Assembly (NCBI GenBank): GCA_016617855.1 | Contig: JAECUM010006730.1 | Location: 1-64,000, forward strand | Source of the DNA: Megalonaias nervosa | Taxonomy: Eukaryota; Mollusca; Bivalvia; Unionida; Unionidae | Reading direction: 5' to 3' | Length of the DNA: 64,000 nt | Shown: piece by piece, positions 45,140 through 55,440 of the stretch | Layout of the letters: each line of letters starts with the position of its first letter | How positions within the stretch are numbered: the stretch's first letter is position 1 | The notes under the pieces: model-generated | Told to the model about the DNA's origin: nothing | The model's input: only the letters and a program-made list of their open reading frames with translations | Databases searched by the model: none | Made by a program: the position numbers and the translations under genes

Positions 45140-45285
45140 AAGTTATGCTGGCAGATCAAGGTCTATGCAGATTGTTTGGACTAATAAGTAGAATAAAGCA
45201 CATAGACTATGATTTACCAGTGCATTATGCAATTTCAGATAAGGTCTGTGTGTTTGCATTTGGGCCTGACATAACCAAGCTTATA
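45140..45285. mobile_element. Palindromic MITE-like repeat, copy 5
   Basis: Contains 'gctggcagatcaaggtctat', 'gaataaagcacatagactat' and 'aaggtctgtgtgtttgcatt' before 'tgggcctgacataac'. It begins directly after the minisatellite, so its left end is truncated. Confidence 0.65.
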
Positions 45286-45404
45286 TGGAAGATCCATTTA
45301 TGTTTTTATTTCAGAAGAAAAATATCTTCAAAAGTGGATAATATTTTCCATATAGTTGGAGAAAAATAGCAAGTAATAGAAATAGATATCGCTGGGGTTA
45401 GGGG

Positions 45405-45610
45405 ATCTGTGATAGCTCAGTCAGTGTAGTGTCTGGCTGATAATTTAAGGGCAGAGGGTTTGATACCTGTCTAGGCTTGCTTGGTTCAGCCACCTCAGTG
45501 TCCTTGGGTAAGGTACTTAGCTCCCACTTCATGAGCATGATATAGCCAGCAGTGTGTTAAATGTGCTGTTGAAACCAAGAAAAGCAAATCCTTGGGCTGG
45601 AAAATTCATC
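45405..45610 (+). mobile_element. tRNA-derived SINE, copy B
   Basis: 'gtgatagctcagtcagtgta' (box A) and 'agagggtttgatacctg' (box B) precede 'cagccacctcagtgtccttg' and 'ggtaaggtacttagctccca'. This is a tRNA-like head followed by the 'gtccttgggtaagg' core block common in animal SINEs. Confidence 0.8.
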
Positions 45611-46072
45611 ATGTAAGGCTTTTAAATTGTTGATAAAGTTAACATCAATTTAATTTGAATAGATTGAAGACAGTCTACTAGATATATGCAAGCTTTTCAG
45701 TGCATATGCCTTATGCAAGTATCATGTTCACAAATTATTGAACTTTACATCAATATTTTGAAGTGCAGAACCTATTTTAAGTTTTTTCTAAATATTGCAG
45801 ATAGTTTTATCTGTACTTACATGCTTACAGTAAAGGGTTAGTTCAGTTTCAGTCGAGGAAATAAGACCCAACCATGCACGCATGACTAACTCTGTCACCA
45901 TGGCTTAGGGGATAAATAAAAGACAAACTCAGATGACCCAGACCTTTCAAAAGCAAATTAATAATCACTCTGAGTTCAAATAGTAAATTTTTTTACACCA
46001 TTTTCATTAAAGATTTTAGGGGTGGGGGTGGGAAATGGCATGTATTTTATTATATTCGGCTTTGTTTTGCAG

Positions 46073-46193
46073 TCAGAATGAAGATGGGATGGAAGAAGGG
46101 GAGATAAAGGAAGAAGATCCTGGGAAAAAAATGCCTTTGTCCTTGGAGGAACTTCTAGCTAAGAAAAAGGCAGAGGAAGTTTCACAGAGCAAG
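46073..46193 (+). CDS. DDX23: DDX23/PRP28, coding exon 3
   Basis: The acceptor 'gttttgcag' ends at 46072 and the donor GTATTC starts at 46194. In phase it reads QNEDGMEEGEIKEEDPGKKM, then PLSLEELLAKKKAEEVSQSK. PLSLEELLAKKKAEE is a hallmark of the DDX23 family N-terminal region and the strongest evidence in this part of the gene. It ends in phase 0. Confidence 0.93.
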
Positions 46194-46427
46194 GTATTCT
46201 GGATATTATTAAAATAAATTTAATGTATCCTTAAATTTGGTTGTTAGATGTTTACTGCTTTGCCTTTCAATACGCATTCTTGGTGTACAAATTATTGTAC
46301 CATCTGTTTGATTTTGGATGCTGTATGTTTTCAGACCCCATATTTATTTTGGCAAAATATATTTTCATGCTTTCCTATACACTCTGCCATAAGGCAGAAT
46401 ATATTTTGTTTATGTTCTTATCCATCC

Positions 46428-46835
46428 ATGACTGAAAGAAGAAAAATGGTTTCTGCACAATAACTGGAGTTCTGCACCATCTGCAATTTCCAAACATTAT
46501 GGATGGTTTGCACTTAGGGTAAGGAAGGAGCCTATGGAATTTCAATGGTCAGGGTCAAGAAAATTGGTTTCCACACAATAATGTGGTTAGTACCCTTTGT
46601 TAACAACTTGGCACTTGTAGTGTGGAAGAACCCTATTGGTCAAAGGTCATGGTTACTGAAACAGAGAATAAAAATGGTTTCTCCACAATAACAATAGTTA
46701 TATAAGATATACCTGAAACAAACTTTATGAATGGCTTGCAGTTGTGGTAAGGATGAAGCTGATTAATTTTTGGATTAAAAGGCCAGTGGTCAAAGTCATT
46801 GTGACTGAAAGAAGAAAATCGTTTCTGCACAACAT
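46428..46835. repeat. Degenerate tandem repeat, ~125-230-bp spacing, about 3 units
   Basis: Each unit shares 'tgactgaaagaagaaaaatg', 'gtttctgcacaataac', 'atggatggtttgca' and 'gtaaggaaggagcctatgga'-like blocks, with spacing that varies. Confidence 0.65.
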
Positions 46836-47199
46836 TTAAGTCATCTGTATAAGAGACTATTGAACCTAGGGTGGCCAAGCAATGTGTCATGTGTTACTAG
46901 TGTCATATTGTTTATTGTTTTAATAGTTCTATTTATGCAGTTACGTTTTCAAAGACAATTGTTATTTTTAAATGATAAGACAAGATGGAAAGACTAATAT
47001 AATGTTCAGAGGAATGGCTTGCATTTGATCCAAATTGCCATGACACGTGACACTTGTTGAATGTCGATATTGGGATAACAATGCATCTGTATTCATTAGA
47101 TGACTGACACTGATTGTCACGTTTGCTAAGCACCCAGCTAAAGTCATGTATAAGCTATAATCTACCTGTCTTGGGAATATTACTGCGGCTTTGTGTTTG

Positions 47200-48185
47200 A
47201 TCTCTAAAGATTGCAGCGGGGTTAGTGTTGAACTGTTACGCAAGGTTATCATGACCAGCCTGGGACCGGAAACTTGAGTCGGCAAAGGCGACCAGTTGCA
47301 TCACTTAACAAAGGCTTGCTGTTATCACACCTATATGTTAAAGGTTAGTTCAGGGATCAAAAGGAAAGTCCACGGGGTAAATGGGGCGTGTTCTTAACCA
47401 TCCCCACATTGACAGACAGCGAGAGCGACATTGTCCACTAAGTTTGATTGGGTCAGTCCACAGCGATATCCAATCAGAATTGAGATAGAGGGCATGATTA
47501 CAATTCAGACCTGAATGATACTTTCCAGTATCGTAAGAGTAATTTAGTACTTGCCTGGAAGGATTGCAGATCAGTAGGGTTTACTCCGAGAAAGAAGCCA
47601 CTCGAAATCTGGTGGAAAAACTTAGAGGTAGATTCTAAGGAAAGACAAAGCTTCGAAAAGGAAGCTTTTTAGGGGACAGAGAACTTCCAGTTCCATTGGG
47701 TCCCAAGTTTTCAAGAGTTGGAGACGGAATTGAGACTGTAGTCTAGACAGTCAAAGTCGACAGAAGTGTAGTCATGGGAGAGAAAGTGGAGGAGGAGGAG
47801 AAGGAGTCTAGAGAAAGTCGAGGAGGAGGAGAAGGAATTTGGAGGAAAGTCGGGGAGGAAGAGAAGAAATTGGGAGAAATAAGAGAGAAAGGTTACAACA
47901 GTTGAGTAGAAATGCAAGGACAGGTGGAAATCAATCTCACACTGCCATTCAAGTGATGCAATAGGCTTATTAAAGGGTCGAATGGAAGGAGTGTAATTGG
48001 AAATTTGAGTCATTTGATTATTAAATTGTTATTAATTGAATTACAGCCTTTCTTTGTATATTTAACCATCTAGCCATCGGCATCTATCTTTCACTAAATT
48101 TAACTTCCAACAAAATAGAGCCTGGGTGGGACTCCTATAATAGTTTAAAATATTGGGAGCACCCCAGCCCAACAACATAGTTTGT
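47200..48185. other. Compositionally distinct block, possible solo LTR or other insertion
   Basis: Higher GC and CpG than the surroundings, with a GA-rich 'ggaggaggagaaggagt' stretch at 47785-47870 and no AT microsatellites. It could be an LTR, but I find no clear TG...CA ends with a target duplication. The 100-codon minus-strand frame at 47711-48013 is the complement of the GA-rich stretch. Confidence 0.3.
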
Positions 48186-48849
48186 CACACTGATATTAAT
48201 GTAGCAAAGACCATTTTGTTCCAACTAAATTACTTAACTGTTCAGAAGAAAAAAGAATTAGATGACAGAGAGAAAAGAGAAAATGATCAAAGTTGAAGTC
48301 ATCAAAACACGAGAGATGTGTAACATCTCCAATTTGGATAATACATTTTTTCAGACCATACAGGTCTTGTGTTTAGAAATGAGTTAAACTGGTGAATAAA
48401 TAATTTAAAATTTAATAAAGAACAAACATCATTATTTATTGTTTTATAAAATGTGATAATTTATATGTATTGGTAAGTAATAAATTAATTCTGTGATCAG
48501 TCTTATACAAGTGTTGGTACAGAACTGCCAAAAACAGACAAGCAATTGGTTCATTAATTTTGTTTGTAATATATAAACTTTGATGCTTTAATGTCCTACT
48601 GATTACCTTACTGTGTGGAAAATTATGATCAACACTCAACCTGTTTTATTTCCTTTCTTTGAAACAAGGCATGTAGTTTCTGTTTTCATTTATTTATCGG
48701 TGTGTAAAGTGTGATTAATTTGCTGTTTGACTAAAGGAATAATCTGATGTCACAGTTGCAGTATTTATTGCATTAGGTTGGCTCTTTGTTTCGTCTGTTT
48801 ATGGACACAGAGTGAAATATTTTTGTGTGTTTTTTGGGGTTATTCAGCT

Positions 48850-49472
48850 GTTCGATCATAGGGTTGGTGATTATAGGCCAGTTAGACATAACCTATTGTT
48901 CACAAGAATGGTTGATCACCAGATGTGTGATTATAGGCCAGTTAATTATAACCTATTGTTCACAAGAATGGTTGATCACCAGATGTTTGATTATAGGCCA
49001 GTTAGTCAGAAACCTGTTGTTCACAAGGATGGTTGATCTTCAGATGTTTAATTATAGGCCAATTAGTCATAATCTGTTGTTCACAAGAATGGTTGATCAC
49101 CAGATGTTTGATTACCAGGCCAGTTAGTCATAACCTGTTGTTCACAAGGACAGTTGATCACCAGATGTTTGATTATAGGCCAATGAGTCATAACCTGTTG
49201 TTAACAAGAACAGTTGATCACCAGATGTTTGATTATAGACCAGTTAGTCATAACCTTTTGTTCACAAGAATGGTTGATCACCAGATATTTGATTATAGGC
49301 CAATTAGTCATAACCTGTTGTTCACAAGGATGGTTGACCACCAGATGTTTAATTATAGACCAGTTAGTCATAACCTGTTGTTCACAAGGATGGTTGATCA
49401 CCAGATGTTTGATTATAGGCCAATGAGTCATAACCTGTTGTTCACAAGGATGGTTGGTCACAAGGACTATTG
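48850..49472. repeat. 60-bp minisatellite, about 10 units
   Basis: The unit 'gttagtcataacctgttgtt' plus 'cacaaggatggttgatcacc' plus 'agatgtttgattataggcca' repeats about ten times. As 60 is a multiple of 3, it reads as a 20-residue repeat in three plus frames, giving long open frames that shift only at one indel near 49116. No start, splice or homology evidence supports coding. Confidence 0.97.
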
Positions 49473-50339
49473 ATAATATGAATATTGATCATATCTTATT
49501 AACCATTTTTATGTCACCACCTTTATTTAACTTGATACAAAAGATGTAATGAACCTGATAATGCAAAGCAGGACTGTTTTTAATTGAGTGTAGCAATAAA
49601 ACAAACACTTCCACAAGTCTGATATTAAAACAGTGATGTTGCTTTATTAGAGTCTCAGAAAAATTCTTGCAAATATAGCTGTGATGGTAATGTTTTTCAC
49701 ATTTATATTTTTGTAGCTGTAGTATAACACTCAGTCTGTCCAACAAGACTATTTTAATAGTGTTGTTAAACCCATGAACCATATCCATGATAGAAGTAAG
49801 GGGAGAGGGAACATAATGGAGTTTCGAAGCGAGGCAAGATGTGTTGATACACAGAATTGAATTCTGGAGGCAGGGCAACTATTATACCTGATGAACTATG
49901 AATTCTTGAAGAGTACAACTGAGAGCACAGTCACAAGGGGAACATGGCAATATAGCTTGCTAGCTGAGTCATCAGTGAAATGAAGGAGAGATTAACCAAG
50001 ACACTATCTGATCTGAGTGAAGCATGAGGAGTATTGCAAAAACTCTTTTGGATCATGTCCCAGTGTCACTTCCAAAAAAGACAACAGTGAAAACAGTTCT
50101 GAGACATTATCAAAAGAAAGTACTTGCATCCTTATCAGCTTATGGTAAAGTTTATGTACCATTAGATCTCCAAGGCATTGCTTTTCTGTTGCATACTTAG
50201 AGTTATTAAACTATCAAGATTATTATTAAAAGGTCATAAATATGCATGCTAGATAACATTTCTGTTTAATAAACATACAAGTATCAGCAGATGGTTTATT
50301 GTTGTTTATTAATTATCATCAATCATCTTGTGTGATCAA

Positions 50340-50745
50340 CATTAGTTTAATCAACCATACCTATGATCAGTTAGATATGATCAAATGTCCTATGATCAAA
50401 CATCCTATGTTAAGTTTGATATGATCAAATTTTCTATCATAAAACATCATATGTTAATTTAGATATTATCAAATGTCCTTTGTTCAATTAGATATGACCA
50501 AATATCCTATTGTCAAACATCCTATGTTCATTTGGATACGATCAAATGTCCTTTTTTTTTTCAGTTAGATATGATCAAATGCCCTGTGATCAAACGTCCT
50601 ACGTTCAATTAGATCCAGTGTCCTATGATCAAATAAACCCTCTCATCAATCGCCATATGATCAGCAGTTCTTATGATCAACAGTTCTTGTGATCAGTGGT
50701 TTTTGACCAATATTTCTTCGATCAACAATCTTATAATCATTTTTG
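50340..50745. repeat. GATC-rich irregular array (~22-45-bp spacing)
   Basis: Recurring 'tatgatcaaatgtcctatga' and 'tcaaacatcctatgttcaat' with 'tagatatgatcaaatgtcct', more than ten times. Confidence 0.88.
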
Positions 50746-51344
50746 AAAGCAAAAAAATGTATTATTTATTAACATGAAAACATAAGGTAAATATAGTACT
50801 CAGTGCTTGTTAGATTTTGCAATTCTTATAAAAATATACACTCCCATTATATTTTGCATATATTGAATTTAAAAATAAAATTAATAAAATCCTTAATTGA
50901 ATTATTGAAAATTATCCAAATTTGAAAAGTGCTTGTATTCATCTTCATTTCTACATTTACAACTGAACCTGATGTAGTGACAAACTACCTTTAACGATTG
51001 CCTGTGTACAGAGTTTGTATACAAGGGGCTTGTGTCCACATACATCAATAAATATTTACTTCAGGGTCCAACTTTTGTGTAGCTGACAATAGCAGTGTTA
51101 GGGGCATGTAGTGCATACCCTTATCCATCCCACTGTCCACACTTTGGTTTTGATTTGTGTTTAGGTCTTTTTTCAGGCACTCTGGTGTGGCATTTGTGTT
51201 CAGTGAAAACATTTATAGCTCAAAATCAGATTGGCTGCCCAGCTCACATGTAAATTAAGTTGTCCAGAGAAATCCTTTATTTATTTAATGTGAACATGAA
51301 GACCTCCCATTTTCCTTGTTTTGAGTTATGGTTGCCATATACAG

Positions 51345-51507
51345 GTTGAGCCGTATATGTTTCAGCCCAAGTTTTTAACTAAGGAAGAGAGGGCTGCAGA
51401 GGCTTTGAAGCGGCGTCAACAGCAAGTTGATGAACAGCGGAAGAAAGTGGAAGAGGAAAGGCAAAAGCAGATGGAATTCCTGAAAGCTGGAAGGGATGCC
51501 ATAAGAG
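51345..51507 (+). CDS. DDX23: DDX23/PRP28, coding exon 4
   Basis: The acceptor 'ccatatacag' ends at 51344 and the donor GTTAGA starts at 51508. It reads VEPYMFQPKFLTKEERAAEA, then LKRRQQQVDEQRKKVEEERQ and KQMEFLKAGRDAIRG, where the last codon is split (phase 1). 'PKFLTKEERAAEALKRRQQ-V' matches the family closely and is followed by a predicted coiled coil. Confidence 0.93.
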
Positions 51508-52087
51508 GTTAGATAAAAGAAAACATAATTCAGCTAATCATCTTGGAATTTCAAGTTGACAGGGCTTGTTACTGCATTAGTATAGTCAAAGGAAATAATT
51601 GTTAGAGTCACCTCCCATTCCAGGGCAGAGTTCTAGTGCAGCAGAAGCACAAAATTATTACTCAAAATATTACCATGAACTGCACATAAAAAAGAATGAT
51701 CATTTGTCTTAAATTATTTTGTTCAGTAAAGAACACATTTTGAGTTTAATTGGAAGAATAAAGACAGATAGTTCATTCTGGTTCAGAATTTGTAATCTGA
51801 CAGACTCATCCCAACATGCACAAAATTGCATAGTAATTGAGAAATTTTTCTAGTTTTTAAAAAAAGTTTAAAGCAGTAATGAGGTCTGCCTATTGTACAG
51901 CAACAGTTATAGGAAAGTGAAATCTAATATGCTCCCCAGATTTCTTCAAAGTGTTGCACATCAAAAGATGATGGCACTTGTATAACTAAGGTCATTTAGA
52001 ACCTATTTGTACTTGTTGTCTTACTGGCTTTGTCATTGTGGAATTTAGCAGTTTCTTTACCAACATTATTTGATAGAAACTATAAGA

Positions 52088-52258
<171 letters not shown>

Positions 52259-52434
52259 CTTGAACATTAAATATGGTACTCTTGAGATTAGCTATTTACA
52301 GGCATCTTTCTGCTTTAATATAATTCCTATAGTAATATTTGAGGTATAAATGAGAAATCAGTCAAATACATTACCATTTTTATTTTTGCAGAGTGAAATG
52401 TGTACATGCTAAGTTTTGTTCCTCTAAAACAGCA

Positions 52435-52575
52435 TTTGATAGTCTCTCTGAAGTTTACAATGGCATTCAGTCAGCATCTTTGCAGTCTCTGAAATTTACA
52501 ATGGCATTCAGTCAGCATCTTTGCAGTCTCTCAGAAGTTTACAGTGGCATTCAGTCAGCATCTTTGCAGTATCAT
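52435..52575. repeat. 42-bp tandem repeat, about 3 units
   Basis: The unit 'ctctgaagtttacaatggca' plus 'ttcagtcagcatctttgcagt' repeats three times. Confidence 0.92.
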
Positions 52576-52861
52576 TTAATTTAGACTGGTTCCATATATA
52601 TTGTTGGATTGGTACCAAGTTTAGAATTTTATGTTAAAGTGAATGAGAATTAAATAAGCAGTCTTTTTGAAACGACAAATATGGCTCTAGGTTACCAATG
52701 TAAATCTCATAGTGCTTAGAGACTGTCAAATGTGATTTTAGTGTTGCTAAATTAGCAGCCTCACATTTTTACTTTGTGAATATGGTAACATATTTGATTA
52801 ATATGTCGTATTTATCACTTAAACATTACCATATAAACTAAATTATTACTGAAAATGCTAG

Positions 52862-52873
<12 letters not shown>

Positions 52874-52933
<60 letters not shown>
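52874..52933. repeat. (TA)n microsatellite
   Basis: Pure alternating TA run. Confidence 0.98.
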
Positions 52934-52935
<2 letters not shown>

Positions 52936-52999
52936 TGAGACAGAGAGAGAGTATTACAAGAATTACAAATACATGATTATATGCTTAATTGTGATGGAA

Positions 53000-53111
53000 T
53001 ATGGGCTGGTGTGTGCAGGCAAGGCGATGGGTGCCGTTTACCCATGGACCTGGGTTTGAATCTCCATAAAGTATGAATTAAAAATTCTCTAACCTGTATG
53101 ATAGTATTATC

Positions 53112-53173
<62 letters not shown>

Positions 53174-53372
53174 TTGGTGAAGGGCACTTTAATAATTTAT
53201 CTATATCATGCCAAAGAAATAAAATGTGCTTTTCCCAGAGGTACATTGAGGCAGATGACCCAGGCTTGTCTAAACAGGTATCCAACCTTGACAAGGCACC
53301 ATACTCTTAATTGCTTTGAAATTAAAAAACCTACTTGTGTTGCTGTTCAATAAAGCACCAAACCAAATTTTT
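53000..53372 (+). mobile_element. tRNA-derived SINE, copy C, split by (TA)n
   Basis: Head with 'gtgtgcaggcaaggcgatgg' and box B-like 'tgggtttgaatctcc'. The tail 'acttgtgttgctgttcaata' plus 'aagcaccaaaccaaat' matches the SINE at 41545-41765. A (TA)n run at 53116-53170 lies between head and tail. Confidence 0.7.
53116..53170. repeat. (TA)n microsatellite
   Basis: Pure alternating TA run inside the SINE. Confidence 0.98.
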
Positions 53373-53589
53373 GTGTGTGTAGTATTTTGATGCATTTTAC
53401 ATTGGGCATATGCCATTTGTGATATTGGGAAGAAATATTACAAATGAGTAATGTAAAAAGTTTATTAAAGTGGTGTATGAAACTTGATGGCATGTGCTAA
53501 ATATCTGTGTATCAGGTTTCTTCATGATCCTGGTCAAAAGATTGGTGTCAGTTTATATTAGTATCAATGTCTTTCTCATGTAATTGCAG

Positions 53590-53768
53590 ATGACCTATAC
53601 AGAGACAGAGAAAGAGACAGAGACAGAAGAGAAAGGGATCGAAGGGATAGAGATCGTGAAAGGAGGGAGCGTGATGATAGGGGTGATAGGGGGGATAGAG
53701 ACAAGGAGAAAGACAGGGGAGAAGAACCACGAAGTAGAGACAAGGATCAGGAGTCTCAGGCCATAAAG
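53590..53768 (+). CDS. DDX23: DDX23/PRP28, coding exon 5 (RD/RE-repeat exon)
   Basis: The acceptor 'gtaattgcag' ends at 53589 and the donor GTAAAT starts at 53769. In phase 1 it reads DLYRDRERDRDRRERDRRDR, then DRERRERDDRGDRGDRDKEK and DRGEEPRSRDKDQESQAIK. This Arg-Asp/Arg-Glu low-complexity segment sits where the family has a charged ERRERRERMER-type stretch before the conserved RYLG block. It ends in phase 0. The frame at 53584-53766 is an alternative reading of the same purine-rich DNA. Confidence 0.9.
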
Positions 53769-54034
53769 GTAAATGAAGTTTGTTTTCAGTTAACAGGCTT
53801 GTTGGTTTGGAGGTTTTAGAATCTGTAATCTTGGTATCAGTGGCACAGGTGTGAGATGAGACAGATAAAGATCAAAGGTTCAAGTTTATAGCTCATGTGC
53901 ATTTCAAGCTTACTTCTGCGGGTTGATCATTATATGACTGAACTTTGATACCGTTTGCACTTTTCTTCTCTTTTCTTCCCTTGCACTCATTCTTTTCACA
54001 GTGATTTGAAAGGAGCATAAAGTTGATCCTCATA

Positions 54035-54200
54035 CAGTAGACTCAGTTATTTGAACTCCTATTTTGTCTGAATACCTAGTATCATCAGAACTTTTTGTTT
54101 GGTGCCAGCTAAAGTTGTTCTTTGTTTATATCTTTTTTACATCTGTTATCTGAATATCAATTATTCGAGTATACCCATTTAATCAAAGTAATCCTCAAAC
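54035..54200. mobile_element. pogo/Tigger-like MITE fragment
   Basis: 'acagtagactcagttatttg' followed by 'aactcctattttgtctgaat' and, later, 'gttatctgaatatcaattat' plus 'tcgagtatacc'. The CAGTxxAxxC start next to a TA and the repeated 'ttatctgaat' motif fit pogo-type termini. The right end is unclear. Confidence 0.4.
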
Positions 54201-54309
54201 TGTATTGAAATTGTGACACGTTATTTGAAGTGTGAAAACCGTCATGAGTGGCATGTTTGACTTTTGGAATTGTGACACCTTTTGGTCCAGACTGTGAATA
54301 TTGATTAAT

Positions 54310-54530
54310 CAAAATATGGGTTATGCCATGCAGATTATTATATTGATAGCAGTGATAATTTTGTCTCTGTTTTATGTCATGAAGGTTATTAGTATGATGA
54401 CAGTGATAATTTTTCCGTTGTTTTATGCCATGCTGGTTATTGTTATGATAACAGTGATAATTTTGTCTTTGTTGTATGCCATGCAGGTTATTATAATGAT
54501 GACAATGATGATTTTCACTGTTGCTTTTGT
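54310..54530. repeat. 51-bp tandem repeat, 4 units
   Basis: The 'ttatgccatgcaggttatta' plus 'gtgataattttgtctttgtt' unit starts near 54323, 54374, 54425 and 54475. A period divisible by 3 keeps a hydrophobic 199-codon frame (54301-54900) open across it and the next repeat. I do not regard it as a gene. Confidence 0.9.
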
Positions 54531-54574
54531 CTTTGTTTTCTGTTTGACAATGAAATGGCTTACTAGATACATAG

Positions 54575-54840
54575 TAAGGAAACAGAATACAAGAATAACT
54601 TATATGGTACTTACTTTGTTTTATTTCCTTGGATCAGTGTACAGAAACAGAATACAAGAAAAACTTATATGGTGCTTACTTTGTTTTATTTCCTTGGATC
54701 AGTGTACAGAAACAGAATACAAGAATAACTCATATGGTACTTGTTTTATTTCCTTAGGTCGGTGTAAAGAAACAGAATACAAGAATAGCTTATTTGGTGC
54801 TTACTTTGTTTTATTTCCTTGGATCGGTGTACACTTGCAC
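54575..54840. repeat. ~61-64-bp tandem repeat, 4 units
   Basis: The unit 'gaaacagaatacaagaataa' plus 'cttatatggtacttactttg' plus 'ttttatttccttggatcagt' repeats four times with indels. Confidence 0.92.
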
Positions 54841-55149
54841 TTTAATGACCTTCGGTTATTTGAATCCTGGTATTATCCAAAGTTTTCTTCTTGTCCCTAG
54901 ACTTATGTTAATTTAGAGTTGCTTAATTTTCATTCACCTTTCCATCCATCACTCCACCCATGAATCATATTTTGAATAAGTTTTGCATCTCATTACTAGC
55001 AAAGTTTCTCAGGCAGTCCTATTGGTTTGTGTAGTTCACAGTGTGAATCCAATCTGCTGAGTACTTGAGTACTATATCATCAAAATAAGTCAGTATGATC
55101 TACATTTCATACTTAATGTCTGATAAGTTGGAATAATGGTCATTGTCTT

Positions 55150-55440
55150 GTGGAGATTTGACTGTAGTCATGTTGATTTTAAATTAATCCAAAATCTTGA
55201 ATTCTGCATCACATCAAAGTAGTCATTGAATCCTCAATATCTCAGACACTTTTAACAACACTTATGAAAATTTTTATCTGGATGTATGTCGGATAGATTA
55301 GCTCAGCCATGACAAAAGTAGATTAATGTGACCTAATTTGTAGGCTTGAGTGACTGAAATTTTCAGCACCTTTAATCACTTGCACCCTACTTAGCTACAC
55401 TCATGAAAATTAGTATGTGGGTACCATTCAATCTGATCAG
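55150..55440. repeat. Degenerate ~180-bp repeat (family E), block 1
   Basis: 'cctcaatatctcagacactt', 'ttaacaacacttatgaaaat', 'attaatgtgacctaatttgt' and 'ggcttgagtgactgaaattt' recur in the same order at 60265-60720. Confidence 0.65.

Larger units (their letters stand above)
39684..46072 (+). other. DDX23: DDX23 intron 2
   Basis: About 6.4 kb without a recognised exon. It contains two MITE copies, two SINE-like repeats and several minisatellites, listed separately. Confidence 0.7.
46194..51344 (+). other. DDX23: DDX23 intron 3
   Basis: About 5.2 kb without a recognised exon. It holds a degenerate tandem repeat, a compositionally distinct block at 47.2-48.2 kb, a 60-bp minisatellite and a GATC-rich array. 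Confidence 0.7.

Noticed and set aside
47711..48013. Ser/Leu/Phe-rich 100-codon minus-strand frame
   Set aside because: Complement of a GA-rich low-complexity stretch.
54301..54900. 199-codon hydrophobic open frame resembling a membrane protein
   Set aside because: It spans two tandem repeat arrays (51 bp and ~61-64 bp); the Ile/Val/Met-rich pattern comes from 'gtgataattttgtc' repeats.
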